From assembly GCA_002391195.1 (NCBI GenBank), contig DGRZ01000071.1, forward strand, positions 10,489 through 18,406: a stretch of 7,918 bases of DNA, written 5' to 3'. The first letter of the stretch is position 1. Each line of letters begins with the position of its first letter. Origin of the DNA: Fibrobacter sp. UBA4375 (GTDB taxonomy: Bacteria; Fibrobacterota; Fibrobacteria; Fibrobacterales; Fibrobacteraceae). Both the position numbers and the translations under genes were made by a program. Under the pieces are notes generated by a model. The model saw nothing but the letters and a program-made list of their open reading frames with translations, did not search any database and was not told where the DNA came from. Below are positions 1 through 7,238 of this stretch, in pieces.

Positions 1-439
1 CGCCCCGGCAAACAGCCACAACAAGGTGGGTGACCACCACCAGAAGCTGCTCTCCAACTTCTTTGCCCAGCCCGAAGCCCTGATGAACGGCAAGACCCTC
101 GCCCAGGCTCAAGAAGAACTCCGCAAGGACGGCAAGAGCGAAGAAGAAATCGCATTCCTCGCCCCGCACAAGGTGTTCGAAGGCAACAAGCCGACCAACT
201 CCATCATGATGGACTACGTTTCTCCGGAAACGCTGGGCGCTCTCATCGCCATGTACGAACACAAGATCTTCGTCCAGGGCGTTATCTGGAACATCAACAG
301 CTACGACCAGTGGGGTGTTGAACTCGGCAAGCAGCTCGCGAAGAAGATCCTTCCGGAACTGGCCAAGGCCGACGCCGAACTGAACCACGACAGCTCCACC
401 AACGGACTCATCAAGTGGTTCAAGAAGCACCAGGCTTAA
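1..439 (+). CDS. pgi: Glucose-6-phosphate isomerase, C-terminal part (5' end outside window)
   Basis: This enzyme interconverts glucose-6-phosphate and fructose-6-phosphate in the cytosol (glycolysis and gluconeogenesis). The reading frame is already open at the left edge (codons in phase from position 2) and ends at TAA 437-439, giving about 145 residues, roughly the last quarter of a ~530-550 residue protein. Family landmarks are obvious: DHHQKLLSNFFAQ near codons 32-70, which includes the histidine region used in ring opening; KVFEGNKPTNS; and the second PGI signature GVIWNINSYDQWGVELGK. The final lysine of that signature (codon 329-331) is the conserved active-site lysine. The tail HDSSTNGLIKWFK is also typical. 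The GTG at 26 is an internal valine, not a start. A strong terminator follows at 492-530, so pgi probably ends its own transcript. Family assignment is near certain; nothing looks broken. Confidence 0.97.
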   Translation, partial: APANSHNKVGDHHQKLLSNFFAQPEALMNGKTLAQAQEELRKDGKSEEEIAFLAPHKVFEGNKPTNSIMMDYVSPETLGALIAMYEHKIFVQGVIWNINSYDQWGVELGKQLAKKILPELAKADAELNHDSSTNGLIKWFKKHQA

Positions 440-491
440 AATTTTTCTGGAGCGGTGCCACAGGCTAAGCGATAGAATCCATACTAGAATA

Positions 492-530
492 AAAACCGCA
501 TCCGCAATGGTGCGGTTTTCTTTGTTTTTT
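492..530 (+). terminator. Rho-independent terminator after pgi
   Basis: A perfect 9-bp stem, AAAACCGCA (492-500) with TGCGGTTTT (511-519), encloses a 10-nt loop and is followed by the T-rich run CTTTGTTTTTT to 530. It lies 52 nt past the pgi stop. The upstream arm begins with an A-run, so it could also work weakly on the minus strand. The next gene starts only 14 nt after the T-run, so its promoter must overlap the terminator. Confidence 0.88.
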
Positions 531-531
531 A

Positions 532-539
532 TATCTTTT
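532..539 (+). promoter_or_regulatory. Putative -10 box TATCTTTT immediately before the start codon
   Basis: TATCTTTT lies 4 nt before ATG 544 and there is no Shine-Dalgarno sequence in between. It resembles the Bacteroidota -7 consensus TAnnTTTG except for the last base. The same word recurs before the PIN gene (TATCTTTG at 7350) and before the last gene (TATCTTTT at 7857). If it is the -10 element, transcription would start at or next to the ATG, giving a leaderless mRNA. I see no convincing -35 element because the terminator stem occupies that place. Confidence 0.4.
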
Positions 540-543
540 GCGT

Positions 544-1743
544 ATGCGGTTTATAAAAGCTTTATCGTGCCTTTTGTTCTTTGCATGCATTGCCTTGGCC
601 GACGCTATCCCCGCGAGCGCTCTTGCGACAGGCGGTGCCGTGACCCGCGACCAACAGTTGCGCGAAATCCGCGACATCATGCGCGGTGGCCGTGGCGGCT
701 ATATCGACCTGGGTTTCAACTATCTGCCCTTCAGGACCCAGACTCCGCTGGAAAGCCCCTACGGCGAACATGAAGGGTACGCTTTTAAGCACCATTTTGC
801 TGGCTTTGGCAGTGGTGAAGTGACAAAGAACAATCACCTGGGTTTCTTGCTCTGGTTCGAACGTTCCGGTTGGGACGGCGAGGACTTTTTCTTCTGGCCC
901 ATGTACAATGACTTTTCCATTGCCCGTTCCGTGACCACCTGGGGCCTTACTTACACCCAGTCGGCCATGAATTTTACCATGGCGGGTGGTATGCAGCACC
1001 AGAACGTGGAATATGTAGGGGATGTGTATCCTCACGAGAACGATTCCCTGCTTTATTCTTGGGGACTTGTCCGTTGGGGCAAGACCAGCGTTCAGGCGAA
1101 TTATCACAAGGCACACTGGCAGTCCGTAAGGATTTCCATGGACCTGGAATCCAGGGCCATTTATGGCGGTAGGGGGCGTGGCCCCCTGACTTACCTGCCC
1201 AATATCGACGTGACTATTTATAACGGCAAGGGCGACGACGATTCCGTCCGCGTGTTCTGGGAGCAGAACCTGTTTGCCCAGGTGCTCTACGGCGAGGTGG
1301 CCTTCGATTTCCCCCGCAAGGAATTCCACTCGGCGGCCCTGAAGTATTACCCGGATCCCTCCCGCATGGTAGCCATCGAGGCGACCTGCCTGCGCCGTAA
1401 CGTGCGGCATGGCGGCAAGGACCTGCTCTGGGGCGGCGGTATCGAACTGCCCTTTGTGCGGTTCGCCTATAACTCCAGCTACGACTATGAGACCTTCTTC
1501 CACGCCAAGGGAACGTTCCTGGTGGAATTCCAGTTCAACTTGGCCACCATCGACGGACTGCTGTTCGCCCGGGGCGGGACACGCTCTGCCCCCATGGAGA
1601 CCCTGAACATCGAAAGGAAGAAAAATTTCGAGAGCAAGGACAGCAAGGGCCTCGACCTGATGGGTGGCGCAAAGAGCGAACCCAAGACAATAGAAGCCAA
1701 GGGTATCCGTTACGAAAAGTCCGGCAGCGAAGGAGGCAAGTGA
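544..1743 (+). CDS. Exported protein of unknown function, possible outer-membrane beta-barrel
   Basis: I do not recognise a named family. The 399-residue product starts with a signal peptide: MRFIK, then a hydrophobic stretch to about residue 19, with possible cleavage after ADA (21) or ASALA (28). The mature part is rich in alternating polar and aromatic stretches with many glycines, such as GYIDLGFNYLPF, TWGLTYTQSAMNFTMAGG, YSWGLVRWGKTSVQANY and GTFLVEFQFNLATIDGLLF. This is the pattern expected of amphipathic beta strands, so an outer-membrane or periplasmic beta-rich protein is my inference. The last ~55 residues are charged and probably disordered. I chose ATG 544 because the in-frame TTG at 538 lies inside a promoter-like box and neither has a Shine-Dalgarno sequence. 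The stop overlaps the next gene's ATG by one base, so the two are translationally coupled and likely partners in the cell envelope. Confidence 0.75.
   Translation: MRFIKALSCLLFFACIALADAIPASALATGGAVTRDQQLREIRDIMRGGRGGYIDLGFNYLPFRTQTPLESPYGEHEGYAFKHHFAGFGSGEVTKNNHLGFLLWFERSGWDGEDFFFWPMYNDFSIARSVTTWGLTYTQSAMNFTMAGGMQHQNVEYVGDVYPHENDSLLYSWGLVRWGKTSVQANYHKAHWQSVRISMDLESRAIYGGRGRGPLTYLPNIDVTIYNGKGDDDSVRVFWEQNLFAQVLYGEVAFDFPRKEFHSAALKYYPDPSRMVAIEATCLRRNVRHGGKDLLWGGGIELPFVRFAYNSSYDYETFFHAKGTFLVEFQFNLATIDGLLFARGGTRSAPMETLNIERKKNFESKDSKGLDLMGGAKSEPKTIEAKGIRYEKSGSEGGK
1731..1736 (+). promoter_or_regulatory. Shine-Dalgarno AGGAGG deciding the lipoprotein start
   Basis: A full consensus AGGAGG sits 6 nt before ATG 1743 but only 3 nt before the alternative GTG 1740, so it favours the ATG. 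It is the best ribosome binding site in the window. The operon's first gene has none, which suggests this genome uses Shine-Dalgarno initiation mainly inside operons. Confidence 0.75.
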
Positions 1744-2240
1744 TGAAGTCTAAAACTTTGCGATTGTCATTGATTGCTGCAGTTGTGGCTTGCTGTTTTG
1801 TTCTGTCCGGCTGTATCAGCCATTGGTTCGAGGATTCTACTACTCGCCTGCAGATTGAAAACCGGACCGGAGCAGACATAATCGAAATCGATATTGTCTC
1901 CGAAGATGAACGGACCGTCCGCCCCTGGATTCAGGATACCATCAAGGACAGTTCGGTGAGCCGTGTCTATGAAGAGGACTGGGTAGGGGATTTCAAGGGA
2001 CGGATACTTTATACGAATTTCGTGTATCCGTGTTCATGTGAATTGACAAGGGCCGTTGTCTCTAAATCGGGTGAATCAGCCGCCTCCGTCACGACTTGGC
2101 CTGAGCCCACTGAGAAGAACTGCACCTGCACGGATTCCCGTGTCGAAAAGGGATGGTTCGACATAAGCCTTTCCGGTGGCAGCCTGTATCTTGTGTTCAC
2201 GCGTAACCCCGACGGGACCCTCCATTTCGAGTCCAGGTAA
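1743..2240 (+). CDS. Small lipoprotein with two CxC motifs, unknown function
   Basis: No family is recognised. The 165-residue product has a lipoprotein signal: MKSKTLR, a hydrophobic core, then lipobox LSGC with the lipidated cysteine at residue 24, so it should be anchored in the envelope. The mature domain of about 140 residues has short beta-like segments (TRLQIENRTGADIIEIDIV, GRILYTNFVY, SLYLVFTRN) and exactly four further cysteines arranged as two CxC pairs: C97/C99 (PCSC) and C127/C129 (NCTC). They may form disulfides or a metal site. The start at ATG 1743 overlaps the upstream stop as TGATG and is served by AGGAGG at 1731; GTG 1740 would add one residue. It is co-transcribed with the exported protein at 544-1743, with which it may form a pair. 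No terminator separates it from smc. Confidence 0.8.
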   Translation: MKSKTLRLSLIAAVVACCFVLSGCISHWFEDSTTRLQIENRTGADIIEIDIVSEDERTVRPWIQDTIKDSSVSRVYEEDWVGDFKGRILYTNFVYPCSCELTRAVVSKSGESAASVTTWPEPTEKNCTCTDSRVEKGWFDISLSGGSLYLVFTRNPDGTLHFESR

Positions 2241-2273
2241 TTGTTTCATACATTTTTACTACATTAACCTATA

Positions 2274-5200
2274 GTGCAGATTACAAAGCTCAAAATATTC
2301 GGTTTCAAGTCCTTTGCCCAAAGGACCGAAATCAATTTCCCCACCAAGGGCCTTACGGCGGTGGTGGGTCCTAATGGCTGCGGCAAGTCCAATATTACCG
2401 ATGCCATCCGTTGGGTCTTGGGCGAGCAGCGCGCCGCCACGCTCCGTATGAGCAAGATGCAAGACGTGATTTTCAGCGGTACCGAAGAGCGTGCCGCCAT
2501 GAGCCTTGCCGAAGTTTCCATTGTCATCGACAACAGCGATGGCGCCCTGAGTTCCGAATATTCCGAAATTATTGTCACCCGTCGTGTCCATAGGGATGGT
2601 ACCGGCGAATACCTGATTAACAACCAGGAGTGCCGGTTGAGGGACGTCCACGCCCTGCTTTTTGATTCGGGCCTGGGGTCCAGCACCTATTCCCAGATGA
2701 ACGCCGACATGATCAAGGCGGTGCTTTCCGACAAGGCCGACGACCGTCGCGTGCTTTTTGAAGAAGCCGCCGGCGTGAGCAAGTACCGCCAGCAGCGCAA
2801 GGAGGCCACCCGCCAGTTGGAACGTGTCCAGATGGACATGGCCCGGGTAGAGGACAACCTCCGCTCCGTTCGACGTTCCGTGCGCCTTTACGAGACCCAG
2901 GCCGAAAAGGTCAAGGAATTCAAGTGGTTGAGCGGCCGCCTCAGGAGCCTGGACCTTTCTGTAAGTCTCGACAAGTACGAAGATTTCAAGGAAAGCCTCA
3001 CGACTTTGGATACCACCAGCCGCCGCATGAACCACGAGGTGGAATCGGCCAAGACCAAGGCCATGGAACTCCAGACCCGCATCGAAGAAAAGAAGCTCGC
3101 CATTAGCGAGGACGAGAACAACTATCGCGAGCTGGAACAGCAGGTGCAGCAGGCCACCTTGGCCCTGAACGACCTGAACAACCAGATTATACGCCTCCGG
3201 GATTCCGTTTCTTCGCTGGAAGGGGCGAACCAGAAGGCCGCCTCTGAAATTGAAATCAGCGAAGGCAAGACCCGGGAACTGCAAGAAGAACGCGCCCGTC
3301 TTGAAGAAGAAAATGAGGTCCTGAAAAGCGACAGCGGCATCGAGGAGCTGAACAGCAGGCTCGAGCGGGAAAAGGAAATTTTGCAGGTCATGCGGGACAA
3401 GCTGGACGACCTGCGCGGCCAGTCCAGGGAACTGTCCAATGAACGCCTGACCGCCGCCAACCGCGTAGCCTCCCTCCAGGGGCGTTTTGAACGTCTGGAC
3501 GCCGAATCCGACATGCTCCGGGGAAGCGTATCCCGCTGGAACGACGAAGCTGGCGAGCTGCGGAACCGTAAGTCCGAAACGGAGTCCGCCATCCGCGACA
3601 TGGAAGCGGGCATGGAAGCTACCGCCCGTGAACTGGAAATGTTGAACGAACGCAAGGCTTCTTTGGAATCCACGCTAGAAGGCAAGAATGCCGACCTGGC
3701 CAATGCCCAGCAGGAACTGCAGGCTTTGCAGAACGAGTGTGCCGCCCTGGAATCTCGGATTGAGGTTCTGCAGAGCGTCAGTGACGAGGGCACGGATGCC
3801 GGCAAGTGGATTCGCGAAAACAAGGCGGGTCTTGTCCGCGGGTTCCTTTCGGAACATATCAGCGCCGCTCCGGAATACGCCTCCCAGGTAGAGGCAGCCC
3901 TGGGCGATTGTCTGGACAGTGCCGTGGTGGAAAGCCGCGACGGCCTCCGTGAAATTGTAGAAGGACTCCGTAGCGAGAACGCCGGCAAGGCGGTGCTCGC
4001 CCTGATGGATTCCCTGGAACTTGCACCTGTGCCGGAACTGAACCACCCTGGAATCAGAGGTGCCTTGAGCAGCTTTGTCACTTGCGACGACACCACACGG
4101 ACTTTTGTACAGAATCTTCTGAGCCGCTATTTCTTGGTGGATTCTCTAGATACGGCTCTGGACCTGGCCCGTGAACACAGGAATTCCGATTTCTGCTTCG
4201 TGGCGGACAAGGTTATCGTAAAGACCAACGGTCTGGTGAGCCAGGGGGCAAATACCGCCGGGGCCCTCAGCCGCAAGAACGAGATTGCCCAGGCCACGGA
4301 GCGTCTGGCTGCTGTACAGGGGCAGGTCGCCCAGAAGCAGGGCGCTCTGGAATCCCTCCAGGCAGAAATTGATGAAACCAGGCAGATGGTGGCTTCTGCC
4401 TCCGACGAGATTCTCGAAAAGAACAATGCACTCCGGGCAGGGGAGGCTGGCATTTCGATCCAGAAGAACACCCTAGAATCGGTGGCCTCCCGACTTGAGA
4501 AACTGGAAGCGGACATTGCCGAAAGCGAAGGCCGTATAGCCACCGCCGAATCCCAGAAGTCTAGCGATGCGGACCTGAACGAGGCTAAGGCGGCCATGGA
4601 AAGCGCCGAGGCGGAATACGCCCGGGTAAACGACGAACTTGTAGAACAGGAAACCCTGTTCCGCGAAAAGGACGAAGAAGTCCGCGACCTGGAAAGGACA
4701 TCCCAGGACAAGTCCGCGAAGCTCTCCCAGAACACGGACCGCCTGAGAAACATCGCCGACCAGGTCCAGTTCCTCGGGGATTCCATCGAGTCCCGTAAGC
4801 GGGACATCGAAACTAACAAGATTTCTATGGAAAAGGCCGCCCGGGATATCGATGACCTGGGAGCCTCCGTCCAGGAAAAAGATTCCGCCCTTCGCGAGTT
4901 GGAAGGCAGGCGCGACGCCGCCCGTGAACGCTACGAGGTGGTCAGCGGCGATCTGGACAGCTGGCGGAGCGAGCTGGACACCATCCGCGACGACATGATT
5001 GACAAGATGAAGGAGCTGAACGAGGTGGGCCGCAAGCAAGAAGCCCTGCAGTCCAACCTGGATCGCCTCCAGGAACGCCTCCAGAATGAATGGTCCTTCG
5101 ACCTGCAGGCTCCCGAAGAATTCGAGCGTGTGGAGTATAGCCAGCCCGAGGCGGACAAGGAAATTCGCGAACTCCGCGGGAAAATCAAGGAACTTGGCCC

Positions 5201-5828
5201 CATCAACGTGAACGTGATGGAGGACTACGAAGACGAAAAGAAACGTCTAGAAGAAGTGGAAATCCAGTTCAACGATCTGGACCGTGCCCGCGCCTCGCTG
5301 GATCGCACCATCACCAAGCTGGACGATATTGCCCGCAGCCGCTACCTGGAAACATTCGAACGGATCCAGAAAAACTTCCAGTTCGTGTTCAGCAAGCTGT
5401 TCCTGAACGGCGAGACCAAGATGAGCCTGGTGGAAAAGCTGGACGAAAACGGCAAGCCCGGCGACATTCTGGACGCCGACATCGAAATAAACGTTCGACC
5501 CACCGGCAAGAAGATGCGCGGCATCAAGGCCCTCTCCGGCGGTGAACACGCCCTGACCGCAACGGCCCTGCTCTTTGCCATCTACATGGAAAAGCCCTCG
5601 CCCTACTGCGTGCTGGACGAAGTGGACGGCCCGCTTGACGATGCCAACGTGGGCCGCTTCATGGCGCTGCTCCGCGAATTCAGCAAGCAGACCCTGTTCA
5701 TCGTGGTGACCCATAACAAGCGCACCATGGCCGAAGCCGACATGCTTTACGGTGTGACCCAGGAAATCAAGGGCATTTCCCGCATCGCTAGCGTGCAGTT
5801 GGCCGACGCCACCAAGTTCGCGATATGA
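2274..5828 (+). CDS. smc: Chromosome partition protein SMC
   Basis: This is the ATPase core of the bacterial condensin SMC-ScpAB, which extrudes DNA loops and organises and segregates the chromosome. The 1184 residues match the usual length and are colinear with the family. The N-terminal head begins MQITKLKIFGFKSF, with Walker A GPNGCGKSN at 32-40 and the FEEAAGVSKYR block around 162-172. A coiled coil runs from about 175 to 510, the hinge spans about 515-670 (GLVRGFLSEHI to GLVSQGANTAGALSRKNEI), and the return coil goes to about 1020. The C-terminal head has the signature LSGGEHALTA from L1087, Walker B CVLDEVD with D1115 and E1116, and D-loop DGPLDDANV. The Q-loop is unusual: where many SMCs have YSIIGQG, this one has YSQMNAD (139-145). 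The GTG start is 33 nt after the lipoprotein stop with no Shine-Dalgarno sequence; no better start exists because the family N-terminus begins exactly here. scpA and scpB are not adjacent. Confidence 0.97.
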   Translation: MQITKLKIFGFKSFAQRTEINFPTKGLTAVVGPNGCGKSNITDAIRWVLGEQRAATLRMSKMQDVIFSGTEERAAMSLAEVSIVIDNSDGALSSEYSEIIVTRRVHRDGTGEYLINNQECRLRDVHALLFDSGLGSSTYSQMNADMIKAVLSDKADDRRVLFEEAAGVSKYRQQRKEATRQLERVQMDMARVEDNLRSVRRSVRLYETQAEKVKEFKWLSGRLRSLDLSVSLDKYEDFKESLTTLDTTSRRMNHEVESAKTKAMELQTRIEEKKLAISEDENNYRELEQQVQQATLALNDLNNQIIRLRDSVSSLEGANQKAASEIEISEGKTRELQEERARLEEENEVLKSDSGIEELNSRLEREKEILQVMRDKLDDLRGQSRELSNERLTAANRVASLQGRFERLDAESDMLRGSVSRWNDEAGELRNRKSETESAIRDMEAGMEATARELEMLNERKASLESTLEGKNADLANAQQELQALQNECAALESRIEVLQSVSDEGTDAGKWIRENKAGLVRGFLSEHISAAPEYASQVEAALGDCLDSAVVESRDGLREIVEGLRSENAGKAVLALMDSLELAPVPELNHPGIRGALSSFVTCDDTTRTFVQNLLSRYFLVDSLDTALDLAREHRNSDFCFVADKVIVKTNGLVSQGANTAGALSRKNEIAQATERLAAVQGQVAQKQGALESLQAEIDETRQMVASASDEILEKNNALRAGEAGISIQKNTLESVASRLEKLEADIAESEGRIATAESQKSSDADLNEAKAAMESAEAEYARVNDELVEQETLFREKDEEVRDLERTSQDKSAKLSQNTDRLRNIADQVQFLGDSIESRKRDIETNKISMEKAARDIDDLGASVQEKDSALRELEGRRDAARERYEVVSGDLDSWRSELDTIRDDMIDKMKELNEVGRKQEALQSNLDRLQERLQNEWSFDLQAPEEFERVEYSQPEADKEIRELRGKIKELGPINVNVMEDYEDEKKRLEEVEIQFNDLDRARASLDRTITKLDDIARSRYLETFERIQKNFQFVFSKLFLNGETKMSLVEKLDENGKPGDILDADIEINVRPTGKKMRGIKALSGGEHALTATALLFAIYMEKPSPYCVLDEVDGPLDDANVGRFMALLREFSKQTLFIVVTHNKRTMAEADMLYGVTQEIKGISRIASVQLADATKFAI

Positions 5829-5834
5829 TAGCTA

Positions 5835-5962
5835 TGAGGTCGTGCCTGGGGCACTTTGAGGTATGAGGTCGGGCTTTGCCCTTTGAGGCAATATGTTTTT
5901 AATTAAAAAAACTCAAAGCGAGCAATGCGAGCGAACTCAAACCTCAAAGCGAAGCGACCTCA
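5835..5962 (+). repeat. Intergenic repeat cluster: four variable-core palindromic modules, two forward and two reverse
   Basis: Each module reads TGAGGTCG, a variable core, then CTTTGAG. Module 1 (5835-5861) has core GTGCC-TGG-GGCAC (5842-5854), a perfect 5-bp hairpin. Module 2 (5864-5888) has core GGGC-TTT-GCCC (5871-5881), a 4-bp hairpin. Modules 3 (5912-5939, right arm CGAACTCA with one mismatch) and 4 (5942-5962) are in reverse orientation, with cores built from GCGAGCAATGCGAG and GCGAAGC. The cluster is therefore a large imperfect inverted repeat around the AT-rich centre 5892-5911. A second hairpin, TTGCC (5876-5880) with GGCAA (5887-5891), ends right before ATG 5893 and is followed by a T-run. 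TTTGAGG and TATGAGG occur as adjacent heptads. The family is probably dispersed in the genome, but only this locus is visible here. Confidence 0.8.
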
Positions 5963-6828
5963 CAACTTTAAAAGGCTTCGTCTATGCGTCCCTTTCCGCC
6001 ATCTGTTATGGCACGAATCCCCTTGGGGCCCTGCATTTGTACGCCCAGGGGTATTCTCCGGAAACGGTTCTCTTTTACCGATTCTTTACGGCGGCGCTGC
6101 TCCTTTTGGTGGTGATTCTTGCGAAAGGTTCCCACTTCAAGATTTCGTTCCGCGAATTTGGAGCGCTTGTCGCCTTCGGATTCCTCTTTGCGGTGAGTTC
6201 CCTGACCTATTACGCCTCCTTCAAGTTCATGGACGCGGGGCTTGCTTCTACGCTCCTGTTCCTTTACCCGCTGGAAGTCTCTGTGCTGATGGCCGTTTTC
6301 TTCAAGGAAAAAATCAAGGTCTGGACCATTGTTTCCATCGCCGTTTCCATGGCGGGAATTGCCCTCTTGTACCGCGGGGGAGATGGAGCACCCCTGAGCA
6401 CGGTAGGGCTTGTGCTAGTGTTTATCTCTTCTATATCCTATGCCATTTACATGGTGATGGCGAACCGCATCAAGCTGCAGATGGGCTCCGTAAAGATGAC
6501 TTTTTACGCCATCACTTTCTGCATGGTGTTCTTGTTGCTCTATTCGGTGACGTTTGCCTCTGGGCTTCCGCCGGTGTTTATGCAGGCTAGTTCCTGGGGG
6601 TGGGGCTTTATGCTGGGTGCCGTGCCCACGGTTCTTTCGCTGATATTCATGGTGAAGGCGGTAAAGATCATTGGCTCTACGCCCACGGCAATCCTCGGGG
6701 CTCTCGAACCCGTGACCGCCGTATCCATCGGTGTACTTGTCTTTGGAGAAATCCTCACAGTCCGCCTTGGAATAGGAATTGCCCTGATTCTCGGTTCCGT
6801 GGTTCTCATCGCCGCAAAGCGGAAATGA
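5893..6828 (+). CDS. EamA/DMT-superfamily transporter, ten predicted membrane segments
   Basis: This is an inner-membrane permease of the drug/metabolite transporter superfamily; its substrate cannot be told from sequence. The 311-residue product has the typical tandem duplication: first EamA half about residues 27-160 (GFVYASLSAICYGTNPL to SMAGIALLYRGG), second half about 168-308, each with about five hydrophobic helices. The second half ends with the diagnostic LEPVTAVSIGVLVFGE near 273-288, a helix, and the basic tail AAKRK. Its start is odd. ATG 5893 is the only ATG, GTG or TTG in frame between the upstream stop at 5884 and the first helix, yet it lies in the repeat cluster, so residues 1 to about 24 (polar, with QSEQCERTQTSKRSD) are repeat-encoded. 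No Shine-Dalgarno sequence is visible, and a hairpin abuts the start codon. It may form a short operon with the gene 19 nt downstream. Confidence 0.9.
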   Translation: MFLIKKTQSEQCERTQTSKRSDLTTLKGFVYASLSAICYGTNPLGALHLYAQGYSPETVLFYRFFTAALLLLVVILAKGSHFKISFREFGALVAFGFLFAVSSLTYYASFKFMDAGLASTLLFLYPLEVSVLMAVFFKEKIKVWTIVSIAVSMAGIALLYRGGDGAPLSTVGLVLVFISSISYAIYMVMANRIKLQMGSVKMTFYAITFCMVFLLLYSVTFASGLPPVFMQASSWGWGFMLGAVPTVLSLIFMVKAVKIIGSTPTAILGALEPVTAVSIGVLVFGEILTVRLGIGIALILGSVVLIAAKRK

Positions 6829-6847
6829 TTTTTTTTAATTTGGAATT

Positions 6848-7114
6848 ATGCAGTGCAAATGTTCAAAGTGCGGTAAGGATTTCAACGACAAGGTGGGCAT
6901 GTCCCCCCTTCAGAGCAACCTTGCCATCCGCGTGAGGAACAGGGTGGGGAATATTTGCCCCGATTGCCGCCAGGATACCTGCAAGACCAAGCGGGGTAGG
7001 TGGAAAATGTGGTTCTACGACCTAAAAGTCGGGGCCATCTGCCTGTTGCTGCTTTTGCCGGTCTTTTTGGTTTTTGCGGGACTTGTGGTTTTCATGGCAC
7101 TCTACGTGCTGTAA
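6848..7114 (+). CDS. Small zinc-ribbon-like, single-pass membrane protein
   Basis: No named family is recognised. The 88-residue product has an N-terminal cysteine-rich part with C3, C5 and C8 (MQCKCSKCGKDF) and C37, C40 and C45 (CPDCRQDTC). The CxxC pairs 5/8 and 37/40 could bind one zinc ion as a ribbon. A basic segment KTKRGRWK follows, then one long hydrophobic helix at about 61-86, suggesting a cytoplasmic ribbon tethered to the inner membrane. ATG 6848 begins right at the cysteine motif. There is no real Shine-Dalgarno sequence; TAATTTGG at 6836-6843 lies 4 nt before it and could be a weak -10 box, though read-through from the transporter 19 nt upstream is equally possible. The gene converges on the tRNA and shares its terminator. 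The clean two-part architecture argues for a real gene. Confidence 0.72.
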   Translation: MQCKCSKCGKDFNDKVGMSPLQSNLAIRVRNRVGNICPDCRQDTCKTKRGRWKMWFYDLKVGAICLLLLLPVFLVFAGLVVFMALYVL

Positions 7115-7116
7115 CA

Positions 7117-7148
7117 AAAAAAGACCCGGCACAAACCGAGTCTTTTTT
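7117..7148 (-). terminator. Bidirectional intrinsic terminator, stronger for the tRNA strand
   Basis: Positions 7117-7125 pair with 7140-7148 and 7127-7129 pair with 7136-7138 around a 6-nt loop. The opposition 7126/7139 is a C-A mismatch in plus-strand RNA but a G-U wobble in minus-strand RNA, so the hairpin is continuous (13 pairs) only for the transcript coming from the tRNA. The A-run at 7116-7122 becomes the U-run on that strand. In the plus direction it still ends the small gene at 7114 with TCTTTTTT. Confidence 0.85.
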
Positions 7149-7150
7149 AG

Positions 7151-7224
<74 letters not shown>

Positions 7225-7238
7225 TCGAGGTATGCCCA

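Noticed and set aside
26..439. A complete small gene starting at GTG 26
   Set aside because: The same frame is open to the window edge and the upstream codons (APANSHNK) run straight into the PGI DHHQKLL block, so GTG 26 is an internal valine of pgi.
2241..2270. Promoter for smc (TTGTTT ... TAACCT)
   Set aside because: The match to consensus is weak and no terminator separates smc from the lipoprotein gene, so read-through is equally likely.
3122..4096. Long open frame on the minus strand (324 codons) and similar ones opposite smc and opposite 562-1503
   Set aside because: They lie opposite well-supported genes, have serine/arginine-rich or low-complexity translations with no domain, and lack start signals. 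They are shadows produced by the codon bias of the plus-strand genes.
5876..5911. A dedicated rho-independent terminator for smc
   Set aside because: The hairpin TTGCC/GGCAA is followed by a short T-run but belongs to the repeat cluster and overlaps the next start codon. Termination is possible but not supported enough to annotate.
5835..5962. CRISPR array or phage attachment site in the repeat cluster
   Set aside because: The modules are short and oppositely oriented and carry self-complementary or short-repeat cores. There are no unique spacers of regular length, no cas genes and no integrase.
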